From the NCBI GenBank assembly GCA_028824715.1, contig JAPPCV010000039.1:1-51399 (forward strand): 51,399 nt of DNA, given 5' to 3'. How positions within the stretch are numbered: position 1 is the first letter of the stretch; each line of letters begins with the position of its first letter. A program made the position numbers and the translations under genes. Below, one piece after another: positions 43,898 through 51,399 of this stretch. Below the pieces are notes generated by a model, which was not told the DNA's origin, ran no database searches, and saw only the letters and a list, made by a program, of their open reading frames with translations. The DNA is from Boseongicola sp. Lineage in GTDB: Bacteria > Pseudomonadota > Alphaproteobacteria > Rhodobacterales > Rhodobacteraceae.

Positions 43898-43913
43898 TTG
43901 CAACCGGTTGCAA
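43898..43913. promoter_or_regulatory. Perfect 16-bp LacI-type operator
   Basis: TTGCAACCGGTTGCAA is a perfect palindrome with the central CG and flanking TGCAA/TTGCA half-sites typical of LacI/PurR-family operators. It sits midway between the divergent iolG-iolE and iolDCBJ units. The cognate regulator is not in the window. Confidence 0.75.
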
Positions 43914-43976
43914 ATTCCGTATCTTTTCTGTTCTTTCGCGCAAGCGGTCAACATCAGAATTGCAAGGAGGCCAGGG

Positions 43977-45839
43977 ATGGCTGAAAGAACGGTGACGCTG
44001 ACAGTGGCGCAGGCCATCGTGCGTTTTCTTGAATGCCAGTTCATCGAGATAGACGGCACCGAATACCGGCTTTGCGGAGGCGGCTTCGGCATCTTCGGCC
44101 ACGGCAATGTCACCTGCCTCGGCGAGGCGCTCGCAGACGTCAAGGACACGTTGCCGCTATATCGCGGCCAGAACGAACAGGGGATGGGTTTCGCCGCAGC
44201 GGGATACGCCAAGGCATGGCTGCGCCGGCGCTTCATGTTCTGCACCGCATCCGCCGGACCCGGCACCGCAAACCTCCTCACGAGCGCCGCCCTTGCCCAT
44301 GCCAACCGGTTGCCTGTCCTGATGCTCTGCGGAGACACGTTCCTGACACGGCTGCCTGACCCCGTGCTGCAGCAGGTCGAGCACTTCGGCAATCCCGCCT
44401 TCGGCCTGAATGACGCCTTCAAGGCGGTGAGCCGGTACTGGGACCGGATCACGCATCCTGCGCAGGTCGTCCAGTCGCTGCCGGCGGCTGTTGGCACGAT
44501 GCTTGACCCGGCGGATTGCGGGCCCGCCTTCATCGCCCTGCCGCAGGACACCCAGGGATGGACATATGACTATCCCGCTGAACTCTTCGAAAGGCGCGTG
44601 CACCACATTCGGTCGCAACCCGCCGATTCTTCCGAGATCGCCAGCGCGGCCGCGCTTCTAAAGTCCTCGAAGCGCCCCATGGTCATCGCGGGCGGCGGCG
44701 TTCAATATGGCGACGCCGTTGCCGAACTCACGGCATTTGCCGAGGCCACCCGGATTCCCGTCGTGGAGACGATCGCCGGGCGTGCCAATCTCTTGAACGA
44801 CCACCCGCTGAACGCAGGACCGATCGGCGTTACCGGATCCGACAGCGCAAATTCCATCGCCGAGAACGCCGACCTTGTACTGGCCGTCGGCACCCGGCTT
44901 CAGGATTTCACCACGGGTTCCTGGACTGCATTTGCAAAGGATGCCAAGTTCGTCGGCCTGAACGTGGCTCGGCACGATGCCGCCAAGCACCTGGCCGCAA
45001 CCGTGATCGGCGACTGCAAGCGGACCCTTCCCGAACTTCAGTCCGCCTCTGGGTATGTTGCGCCTGGCGAATGGACCTCGCAGGCACAGGCCGAACGGGC
45101 CAAATGGAACGACTATGTCGTGAACAACACGCGTGTCGGAAACCGACCGAATTCCTATGCGCAGGCGATCGGCATCGTGAACGGACTTTGCCACGAACGT
45201 GACAGGATCGTGGCGGCAGCAGGTGGCCTGCCCGCGGAGGTGACCGCCAACTGGAAGACACTGGCCACCGGCACCGTTGATGTCGAGTTCGGCTTTTCAT
45301 GCATGGGCTACGAGATTGCCGGCGCCTGGGGCGCGCGCATTGCCCAGATGGAGCGCGAACCCGAACGCGACACGATCAGTTTCTGCGGCGACGGATCGTA
45401 TCTGATGATGAACTCGGACATATTCTCGTCGGTCCTGACGGAAAGGAAACTGATCGTCCTTGTCCTGGACAACGGCGGATTCGCGGTCATTAACAAGCTT
45501 CAGAACAACGTCGGCCAGGAGAGTTTCAACAACCTCTTTGCGGATACGCCCACTGCCACAAACCTGGTTGAAGTCGATTTCGAGGCACATGCACGCGCCA
45601 TGGGGGCCGAGGCGGAGACGGTCGAACACGCCAAGGATCTCGGCGAGGCATTCAAGCGGGCGCAGGACAGTGAAGGGACCTATGTCATCGTGATGAAGGT
45701 GGACGCCCACGAAGGCTGGACAACGGAAGGCCACACATGGTGGGAAGTCGGCACCCCCCATGTCACCGAAAATGCCAACGTCCGCGAGAAGCATCTCGAG
45801 GTCGAGGCGGCTCGTGAACGCCAGCGAAAGGGCGTCTGA
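43977..45839 (+). CDS. iolD: 3D-(3,5/4)-trihydroxycyclohexane-1,2-dione hydrolase
   Basis: A 620-residue thiamine-diphosphate enzyme. The catalytic-type Glu lies in RGQNEQGMGFAAAGYAKA; the cofactor motif is CGDGSYLMMNSD ending at VLDNGGFAVINK near residue 500. It opens the inosose-derived ring to 5-deoxy-glucuronate. GGAGG lies upstream of the ATG at 43977; the open frame extends further back only through the promoter. The stop overlaps the IolC start (TGATG), heading the operon iolD-iolC-iolB-iolJ. Confidence 0.95.
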   Translation: MAERTVTLTVAQAIVRFLECQFIEIDGTEYRLCGGGFGIFGHGNVTCLGEALADVKDTLPLYRGQNEQGMGFAAAGYAKAWLRRRFMFCTASAGPGTANLLTSAALAHANRLPVLMLCGDTFLTRLPDPVLQQVEHFGNPAFGLNDAFKAVSRYWDRITHPAQVVQSLPAAVGTMLDPADCGPAFIALPQDTQGWTYDYPAELFERRVHHIRSQPADSSEIASAAALLKSSKRPMVIAGGGVQYGDAVAELTAFAEATRIPVVETIAGRANLLNDHPLNAGPIGVTGSDSANSIAENADLVLAVGTRLQDFTTGSWTAFAKDAKFVGLNVARHDAAKHLAATVIGDCKRTLPELQSASGYVAPGEWTSQAQAERAKWNDYVVNNTRVGNRPNSYAQAIGIVNGLCHERDRIVAAAGGLPAEVTANWKTLATGTVDVEFGFSCMGYEIAGAWGARIAQMEREPERDTISFCGDGSYLMMNSDIFSSVLTERKLIVLVLDNGGFAVINKLQNNVGQESFNNLFADTPTATNLVEVDFEAHARAMGAEAETVEHAKDLGEAFKRAQDSEGTYVIVMKVDAHEGWTTEGHTWWEVGTPHVTENANVREKHLEVEAARERQRKGV

Positions 45840-46819
45840 TGGCGGATCTGTTGGACGGGATCCGTCAGAACAACTTTATCATCCTTGGGCGTGCGGGCAT
45901 CGACTTCTTCACTGATGCAGGCATACGGCTGGAGGATGCCGGGCGCATGACAGTCGATCTCGGGGGAAGCTCGGCGAATATCGGCGCAGGAATCTGCAAG
46001 CTCGGTGGCAAGGCTGCCCTCGTGACTCGGACGTCTGACGATTCGATCGGAAGCTACTGCATCAACCGGCTGAGACATTACGGGGTTGGCACGGCCCATG
46101 TCACCAAGGTGGGCGGGGAATTCCGCAACTCGCTTGCCGTCTACGAGAGCGTGGTCGAAGGCCACCGGAACGTCATCTACAGAAACGGTGCAGCGGACTT
46201 CCAGATGGACGAGAGCGATGTCGAAGCCGTGGAATACGAGCGCTTCGGCGCACTCATCACGGCGGGCACGGTGTTCGCGGCGGAGCCATCACGATCCGCC
46301 ACGTTCAGGGCATTCGAGCTTGCAAGGGCGGCCGGGCTGCCGATCATATTTGACGTAGACTACCGCCCCTATTCCTGGCCGTCTCCTGAAGTTGCCGCCA
46401 ACGTTCTGAGCCGTGCAGCCGCGGGATGCGACATGATCGTCGGGAATGACGAGGAATTCGGATTCGTGGCAGGGGACTACGACAAGGGATTGGACAAGGC
46501 CCGGAGCCTCTCGGAAACTTCCGCTGACATCGTGGTCTACAAGATGGGCCATGAAGGCGCGATCACCTTCGCGGGCCGCAAGGAAATCCGGACGGGGATC
46601 TATCCGGTCGACGCGCTGAAGCCCACAGGTGCCGGAGACAGCTTCATGGCCGGCCTCATGACCTCGCTGGCCGACGGGCATGACCTGAGATCGGCGATAC
46701 TTCGGGGCTCCGCCTGTGCATCTATCACCGTCTCTCGCCCCGGGTGCGCCCCGGCCCTGCCCGACGTCCCAACGCTTGAAGCATTCCTGGCCGATCATCC
46801 CGGCCCGACTGAAGGATAA
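45839..46819 (+). CDS. iolC: 5-dehydro-2-deoxygluconokinase
   Basis: A 326-residue PfkB-family kinase. GRAGIDFF near the N terminus is typical of IolC, followed by VDLGGSSANIGAGICKLGG and the C-terminal ATP/anion-hole signature PTGAGDSFMAGL. It phosphorylates 2-deoxy-5-keto-gluconate. It is translationally coupled to iolD, and iolB starts five bases after its stop. Confidence 0.95.
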   Translation: MADLLDGIRQNNFIILGRAGIDFFTDAGIRLEDAGRMTVDLGGSSANIGAGICKLGGKAALVTRTSDDSIGSYCINRLRHYGVGTAHVTKVGGEFRNSLAVYESVVEGHRNVIYRNGAADFQMDESDVEAVEYERFGALITAGTVFAAEPSRSATFRAFELARAAGLPIIFDVDYRPYSWPSPEVAANVLSRAAAGCDMIVGNDEEFGFVAGDYDKGLDKARSLSETSADIVVYKMGHEGAITFAGRKEIRTGIYPVDALKPTGAGDSFMAGLMTSLADGHDLRSAILRGSACASITVSRPGCAPALPDVPTLEAFLADHPGPTEG

Positions 46820-46824
46820 CAGCC

Positions 46825-47667
46825 ATGCACATCGCCCCTTACGACAACCAGAACAGGCCCGTCGTCGATGCCGACAACACGACGGTGCCGCTCAACTACT
46901 TCAATATCGTAAACCTGAAGGAGGGAGACGCGTTTGACTACAGAGTCCCGGGATACGAGACCTGTATCGTTCCCGCGACAGGCACCATCGACGTGAATGT
47001 CGAGGGCGCGAGGTTCGAAAACCTTGGCGGGCGCGTTGAAGACGTCTGGGACGGCGAACCCGAAGGCGTCTATGTGCCCACCGGCGCAAAGGCGGAAATG
47101 GTCTGCAAGTCAGACAGCGCCGAGGTCTTTGTCGCCGGCGCGAAGTTCGATGAAGTGCTTGAGGCGTTTGCCGTGCGTTCAGACGAACTCGACCTCGTCC
47201 AGTACGGCTCCGACGACACCAAGACGCATCGCAAGATCAAGCACATCCTGGGTCAGAAGCAGCACGGCAAGGTGGGTCGGCTGTTGGTCAGCGAACTCTT
47301 CACCGTGGGTGCCGGCGGCTGGTCGGGGTTCCCCAGCCACAAGCACGACACCGACCGCCTGCCCGACGAGACGCGCCACGACGAGACCTACAACTTCCGG
47401 TTCCGTCCGAGGCACGGCTCCGGCGTGCAAATGCTTCAGCGCGAGGACGGCAAGCCCGGGGACGCCTATCACATCGTCGACGGGTCCACGATCTGCCTTG
47501 ACCGCGGATACCACCCTTGCTGCGTGCTGCCGGGATACGAAATGTACTATTTCACCATCCTCGGCGGGCTCAGCCAACGATCTCTCATTCAGTATTTTCA
47601 ACCCTCGCATGCCGACCAGCTCGAAACGATTCCCGGCATCAAGGACATGATCGCCAAGTTCAAATGA
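46825..47667 (+). CDS. iolB: 5-deoxy-glucuronate isomerase
   Basis: A 280-residue bicupin-type isomerase (KduI/IolB family). Metal-binding positions are visible in SGFPSHKHDTDRLPDETRHDE and in the second cupin around GSTICLDRGYHPCCVLPGYEMYY-type residues (His and neighbouring positions). It converts 5-deoxy-glucuronate to 2-deoxy-5-keto-gluconate, the IolC substrate. The stop overlaps the aldolase start (ATGA). Confidence 0.95.
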   Translation: MHIAPYDNQNRPVVDADNTTVPLNYFNIVNLKEGDAFDYRVPGYETCIVPATGTIDVNVEGARFENLGGRVEDVWDGEPEGVYVPTGAKAEMVCKSDSAEVFVAGAKFDEVLEAFAVRSDELDLVQYGSDDTKTHRKIKHILGQKQHGKVGRLLVSELFTVGAGGWSGFPSHKHDTDRLPDETRHDETYNFRFRPRHGSGVQMLQREDGKPGDAYHIVDGSTICLDRGYHPCCVLPGYEMYYFTILGGLSQRSLIQYFQPSHADQLETIPGIKDMIAKFK

Positions 47668-48521
47668 CGCTGGCGACGCTTTCGGACGTGCTGCAACCGG
47701 CGCTCGCCGGAAACTATGCGGTCGCAGGCCTCGTGACGTTGGGCTGGGAGGACATGCGGGCCTACGTCGAGGCCGCGGAAGCGGAGAGCTGCCCTGTCAT
47801 ACTGCAGGCGGGACCGTCCTGCCGGGCACATACGCCGCTGACGGTTCTTGGTCCGATGTTTCGTCACCTAGCGAATGAAACGGACGTGCCAGTGGTCGCG
47901 CATCTCGACCACGGATACACCATGGACGAGTGCAAGGCGGCGCTGGACGCGGGCTTCACGTCCCTGATGTTCGACGGCTCCCGCAAGCCGCTGGCGCAGA
48001 ACATCGACGAGACTGCGGCGGTTGCCGAACTGGCGCACGGCGCCGGCATTTCCTGCGAGGGCGAAATCGGCTTCGTGGGATATGACGACGGCGAACCTTC
48101 CGCCGGCACCGACCCTGAAGAGGCAGCTCAGTTTGCCCACGATACCGGCATCGACGCGATGGCAGTCTCGGTGGGCAACGTGCACCTGCAACAGGACCAG
48201 TCGGGCGGGCTCGACGAATCCCGCATCGCCGCGATCGAGGCATTGACGGACATTCCCCTGGTGATTCACGGCGGCTCGGGCGTCCCGTCCGCTCAACGCA
48301 GGCGCCTCGCCCGCGAGTCCGCCATCTGCAAGTTCAACATCGGCACCGAGCTGCGCATGGCATTTGGACAAGCGCTTAGAGAATCCGTGAACCGCGATCC
48401 TGACCGCTTCGACCGCGTGCAGATCCTCAAGGAAGTTGAGGCGCCGCTTGTCTCGGCAACGCGGAAGGTGCTGGCAACTCTCAGGGCGGACTGTCCGGAT
48501 TCGGCGTGCCTGCCGAATTGA
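47664..48521 (+). CDS. iolJ: Class II (zinc) ketose-bisphosphate aldolase, DKGP aldolase candidate
   Basis: A 285-residue fructose-bisphosphate-aldolase class II/tagatose-type barrel: zinc ligands in AHLDHGYTMDECKAAL, SLMFDGSRKPLAQNI, GEIGFVGYDDGE, VIHGGSGVPS and CKFNIGTELRMAF. As the last gene coupled to iolB it should split 2-deoxy-5-keto-gluconate 6-phosphate into dihydroxyacetone phosphate and malonate semialdehyde (IolJ). I start at the ATG at 47664 overlapping the iolB stop; the frame is open further upstream only inside iolB. Confidence 0.9.
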   Translation: MTLATLSDVLQPALAGNYAVAGLVTLGWEDMRAYVEAAEAESCPVILQAGPSCRAHTPLTVLGPMFRHLANETDVPVVAHLDHGYTMDECKAALDAGFTSLMFDGSRKPLAQNIDETAAVAELAHGAGISCEGEIGFVGYDDGEPSAGTDPEEAAQFAHDTGIDAMAVSVGNVHLQQDQSGGLDESRIAAIEALTDIPLVIHGGSGVPSAQRRRLARESAICKFNIGTELRMAFGQALRESVNRDPDRFDRVQILKEVEAPLVSATRKVLATLRADCPDSACLPN

Positions 48522-48592
48522 CAAGCCGTGGATTTGGGTCAACCTGTTCAGGACACCTGGTCCGAAACGTCCGGCCCGCTGAAAGGAAAGCC

Positions 48593-49045
48593 ATGCTGAA
48601 AGGAATCGATCCCCGGCTGAACGCCGATGTTCTCTACGCGTTGCGGGCGATGGGTCACGGGGACGTCCTGATCATCGCGGACACGAACTTTCCTGCAGAT
48701 TCGATCGCGCGTGACACGACGCTGGGCGAGCTCCTGCACATGGACAACCTGACGGCAGTCGAAGCGGCCGAGGCCGTGCTGTCGGTCCTGCCGCTCGACA
48801 CGTTCGTCGACGACTTCGCCGGGCGCATGGAAGTCGTTGACGCTCCGAAGGAGATCCCGCCCGTGCAGGAAGAGGTGCAGGCCGCCATCGACTCCGCCGA
48901 AGGAATGCACCGTGCGCTTATCGGCATAGAGCGCTTCGCCTTCTACGACCTTGCCCGTGATTCCTATGCCGTGATCCAGACCGGGGAACGGCGATTCTAC
49001 GGTTGCTTCATGTTCCGCAAGGGCGTGATTCCGCCGGACGCGTGA
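48593..49045 (+). CDS. RbsD/FucU-family sugar mutarotase
   Basis: A 150-residue protein of the RbsD/FucU fold. The catalytic-type His lies in RAMGHGDVLIIADTNFPA, and the C-terminal substrate-site stretch AFYDLARDSYAVIQTGERRFYG resembles FucU more than RbsD. It converts sugar anomers (fucose or ribose). AAAGGAAAG precedes the ATG at 48593. The ribokinase gene follows seven bases after its stop, so the two work together. Confidence 0.9.
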   Translation: MLKGIDPRLNADVLYALRAMGHGDVLIIADTNFPADSIARDTTLGELLHMDNLTAVEAAEAVLSVLPLDTFVDDFAGRMEVVDAPKEIPPVQEEVQAAIDSAEGMHRALIGIERFAFYDLARDSYAVIQTGERRFYGCFMFRKGVIPPDA

Positions 49046-49052
49046 TCGATCA

Positions 49053-49988
49053 ATGAGCGGGGAGATCGTCATCCTTGGCGTGTTCGTCGCCGACACCTCC
49101 TATCGCGCCGAGCGCATGCCCCGGATCGGCGAAACGATCCTTGGCAACAGTTTCGTCCTGGGTCCGGGCGGAAAGGGCTCGAACCAGGCGGTCGCGGCGG
49201 CAAGAGCGGGCGGAAACGTGCATTTCGTGACCCGACTTGGCAAGGATGCCTTCGCAGACATTGCGCTTGAGACCTGGAGGAGTGCGGGAGTCACGCCGGT
49301 CGTCACCCAACACTCCGACAGCTACACGGGCGCAGCCTTCATCTTTGTAGATGACAGGACTGGCGACAACGCGATCATCGTTTCCCCGGGAGCCGCACGG
49401 GAGATTTCCGTGGAGGATGTTGAAGCGCGCAGAACCCTGATCGAGAGCGCCAGCATCCTTGTCACCCAGCTCGAGCAGCCAATCGACGCGGCGTTCAGGG
49501 CACTTGAGATTGCACGAGGCGCTGCAGTTCGTACAATTCTCAACCCGGCCCCGGCTGCGGACTTGCCGTCCGGCATGCTCTCGCTCTGCGATTTCGTGAC
49601 ACCGAACGAATCCGAAGCGGAGGGACTCACCCAAATCCCGGTCGCCAACGTCGAGGATGCCGACCGCGCGGCTGACGCGATTCTCGCTGCCGGAGCGGAG
49701 GCCGCCATCATAACGCTTGGGGAACACGGCGCACTCTACAAGGACGTGTCTGGATCGGTTCATGTGCCCGCGGTCACCGTCGGCGAAGTCGTCGAGACCA
49801 CCGGGGCCGGCGACGCATTCAATGGCGGGTTTGCAACCGCACTTGCGGAGGGACAGACGCCCGTCGACGCCGTTCGTTTCGCCTGCGCGGCGGCGGGCAT
49901 CTCGGTGACGCGTCCCGGCACCGCACCGTCAATGCCGTCGCGACGTGAAATCGACCGGCTTCTGGCCAGTGGCACAGGTGGTGCATAG
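49053..49988 (+). CDS. rbsK: Ribokinase
   Basis: A 311-residue PfkB-family kinase with the ribokinase-type GPGGKGSNQAVAAARAGG near residue 40 and the C-terminal signature TTGAGDAFNGGFATAL. NPAPAADLP and TPNESEAEGLTQI also match ribokinases. It phosphorylates ribose or a related pentose or deoxyribose. The gene runs from the mutarotase gene without a promoter gap. No dedicated sugar transporter is next to it. Confidence 0.92.
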   Translation: MSGEIVILGVFVADTSYRAERMPRIGETILGNSFVLGPGGKGSNQAVAAARAGGNVHFVTRLGKDAFADIALETWRSAGVTPVVTQHSDSYTGAAFIFVDDRTGDNAIIVSPGAAREISVEDVEARRTLIESASILVTQLEQPIDAAFRALEIARGAAVRTILNPAPAADLPSGMLSLCDFVTPNESEAEGLTQIPVANVEDADRAADAILAAGAEAAIITLGEHGALYKDVSGSVHVPAVTVGEVVETTGAGDAFNGGFATALAEGQTPVDAVRFACAAAGISVTRPGTAPSMPSRREIDRLLASGTGGA

Positions 49989-50176
49989 CTTCCAGACGAA
50001 ACCTCGAGCCCGACGGTGACTGCCGGCGGCGGATCGCTGTCTTGCGGAATCTGCACGTTTCGACGGGCGTCCGGGATTTGCCTGTTTTTCCGAAAGGTGC
50101 TGTCGCGAAGTTCCGTATGTTCGCTAGTGGCGTGCACGCTCTATTCTGTCGTAGTGTCGCCATTCCTGGAGTTGTC

Positions 50177-51019
50177 ATGACCTCACGCTACTTCGCCCCG
50201 GTCGGAGGGCACCCGCCGCAGGAGCAATTGCTGACGGACCGTGCCATGTTCACGGAGGCGTACGCTGTCATTCCCAAGGGCACCATGCAGGACATCGTCA
50301 CGAGCTGCCTGCCCTTCTGGACGGACACGCGACTATGGGTTTTGTCGCGTCCGCTCAGCGGGTTTGCCGAGACCTTCTCCCAATACATCATGGAGGTCGC
50401 CCCGGGCGGCGGATCCGAGAGGCCGGAAACAGACTCCCGTGCAGAAGGAGTCATCTTTGTTGTCGACGGCACGGCCAGGATCGCCATCGAAGGAAAGGGA
50501 CACGCTCTCGGGCCCGGGAGCTATGTCTTCCTGCCGCCGGAAACCACGTGGACGCTCAGGAATGACGGCGACGCTGCATGCCGCTTTCACTGGATCCGCA
50601 AGGCGTATGAACGCGTCGACGGTCTTCCCGACCCCGACGTCATCGTCGTAGACGAGCAGGACATCGCGCCGACACCAATGCCCGGAACGGACGGAAAGTG
50701 GGCCACAACACGGTTCGTAGATCCGGGAGACATGCGCCATGACATGCACGTCAACATCGTGACTCTTGAACCCGGTGCCGTCATTCCATTCGCCGAAACC
50801 CACGTCATGGAACACGGCCTCTACGTGCTCGAAGGCAAGGCGGTCTACCGGCTCAACCAGGATTGGGTCGAGGTGGAGGCCGGAGACTACATGTGGCTCC
50901 GCGCCTTCTGCCCGCAGGCATGCTACGCTGGCGGTCCCGACCGCTTCCGCTACCTTCTCTACAAGGACGTCAACCGTCACATGGCGCTCAGACCCGTCGC
51001 AGGCGCGACCGACATGTAA
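50177..51019 (+). CDS. allE: (S)-ureidoglycine aminohydrolase (bicupin)
   Basis: A 280-residue bicupin. The N terminus MTSRYFAPVGGHPPQEQLLT and AVIPKGTMQDIVTS are typical of AllE/UGlyAH. The second cupin holds the four manganese ligands: Glu and His in FAETHVMEHGLYVLEG (E, H, H) and Gln in FCPQACYAGG. It converts ureidoglycine to ureidoglycolate in allantoin breakdown. GGAG precedes the ATG at 50177; the frame is open upstream but without a better start. No other purine-degradation gene is in the window; partners may lie beyond the right edge. Confidence 0.93.
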   Translation: MTSRYFAPVGGHPPQEQLLTDRAMFTEAYAVIPKGTMQDIVTSCLPFWTDTRLWVLSRPLSGFAETFSQYIMEVAPGGGSERPETDSRAEGVIFVVDGTARIAIEGKGHALGPGSYVFLPPETTWTLRNDGDAACRFHWIRKAYERVDGLPDPDVIVVDEQDIAPTPMPGTDGKWATTRFVDPGDMRHDMHVNIVTLEPGAVIPFAETHVMEHGLYVLEGKAVYRLNQDWVEVEAGDYMWLRAFCPQACYAGGPDRFRYLLYKDVNRHMALRPVAGATDM

Positions 51020-51399
51020 GCACGCAGGACGGTTCGCTTCCTCGTCGTAGTGCCTGTCCCGTTCACTGCCACCGACATCTGCGTCCCAAAAGCTCTCCAA
51101 CAGGCTTGCGTTCTCCCAATTCAATCAGAAACGCGCAAACTGCTCGGTTTCCCAAGGCACGGGCACACTCGGACTGAAGAGCCGGCGAGCAAGATCGGGT
51201 TCCGGCTTTCAGTCTGATCTTGCGTCAAGTTTGCGAAACGCTTCCGGCCGACACCCAAAGGAAGGGCCCGCCCGACTTGAGCGGGCCATTGCCATAGAAC
51301 TCGCGCAGGGGACTGTCGCGTTCAGGCGACAGGTGAATGCGCGACTTTTGTTGCAATAGGCGTCTGCCGTCTGTATGTCGCCCTCATGGTCGGCAGGTA
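51020..51399. other. Right-edge region without a recognised gene
   Basis: No family is recognisable in the last 380 bp. Two inverted repeats occur: GCAAGATC (51189-51196) / GATCTTGC (51216-51223), and the GC hairpin annotated separately. They may be terminators for allE or for a gene entering from the right on the minus strand. Confidence 0.45.
51265..51287 (-). terminator. GC hairpin, possible terminator
   Basis: GGCCCGC (51265-51271) and GCGGGCC (51281-51287) pair around a 9-base loop. On the minus strand it is followed by CTTCCTTT, a weak pyrimidine tract, which would suit the end of a minus-strand gene lying further right; on the plus strand the tail is ATTGCC. Direction is uncertain. 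Confidence 0.4.

Overview
The window is a GC-rich (about 62-64%), densely packed bacterial segment. The gene content points to a heterotrophic alphaproteobacterium, most likely a marine or host-associated Rhodobacterales-like lineage: C3-sulfonate degradation through ComDE, a TRAP importer, an IclR regulator beside a GMC dehydrogenase, MttB beside a DMGDH/GcvT flavoprotein, a bifunctional PutA, an alphaproteobacterial inositol operon, and the DUF6878/DUF6915/ArdC accessory set. This placement rests on gene content only. I see no rRNA, tRNA or CRISPR array.

Region 1 (about 0.4-11.2 kb) looks like a sulfonate catabolic island. A plus-strand operon encodes an SDR, a histidinol-dehydrogenase-like enzyme (HpsN type), a zinc alcohol dehydrogenase and both subunits of sulfopyruvate decarboxylase (ComD, ComE). 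It converges on a minus-strand operon of GMC flavoprotein, TerC membrane protein and TRAP transporter DctPQM. The minus operon is divergent from an IclR regulator, and the gap between them holds a 21-bp palindrome. The layout fits dihydroxypropanesulfonate and isethionate both entering at sulfoacetaldehyde. Sulfoacetaldehyde acetyltransferase (Xsc) and an obvious sulfolactate dehydrogenase are not in the window.

Region 2 (11.4-25 kb) concerns N-methyl and amide compounds. A DMGDH/sarcosine-dehydrogenase-like FAD-GcvT protein is coupled to an MttB-family methyltransferase. Then a GntR regulator, an M24 metallopeptidase and a GAF protein (minus) diverge from a sugar-type ABC importer whose genes are interleaved and translationally coupled with an ATP-dependent hydantoinase/oxoprolinase pair (HyuA, HyuB). 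PutA (25.4-29.0 kb) follows.

Region 3 (29-38.3 kb) is accessory. It has a secreted HNH nuclease with three near-identical 216-bp Excalibur/EF-loop repeats, a DHDPS-family lyase, an aldose epimerase, an ArdC anti-restriction protein divergent from DUF6878- and DUF6915-like genes, and a complete IS1595-like transposon of 2608 bp with 27-bp inverted ends and an imperfect 8-bp target duplication. The transposon carries, in one stop/start-overlapping operon, the transposase, a DNA methyltransferase broken by one amber codon, an Eco29kI-like GIY-YIG restriction endonuclease broken by a frameshift, and a 59-residue protein. A mobile restriction-modification cassette, now decayed and sitting 1.1 kb from an anti-restriction gene, is the most unusual system here.

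Region 4 (38.4-51.4 kb) holds an SLC13-type transporter, an exported nucleosidase, a myo-inositol catabolic cluster (IolG and IolE one way; IolD, IolC, IolB and IolJ the other, around a perfect 16-bp LacI-type operator), a FucU-like mutarotase with a ribokinase, and ureidoglycine aminohydrolase (AllE).
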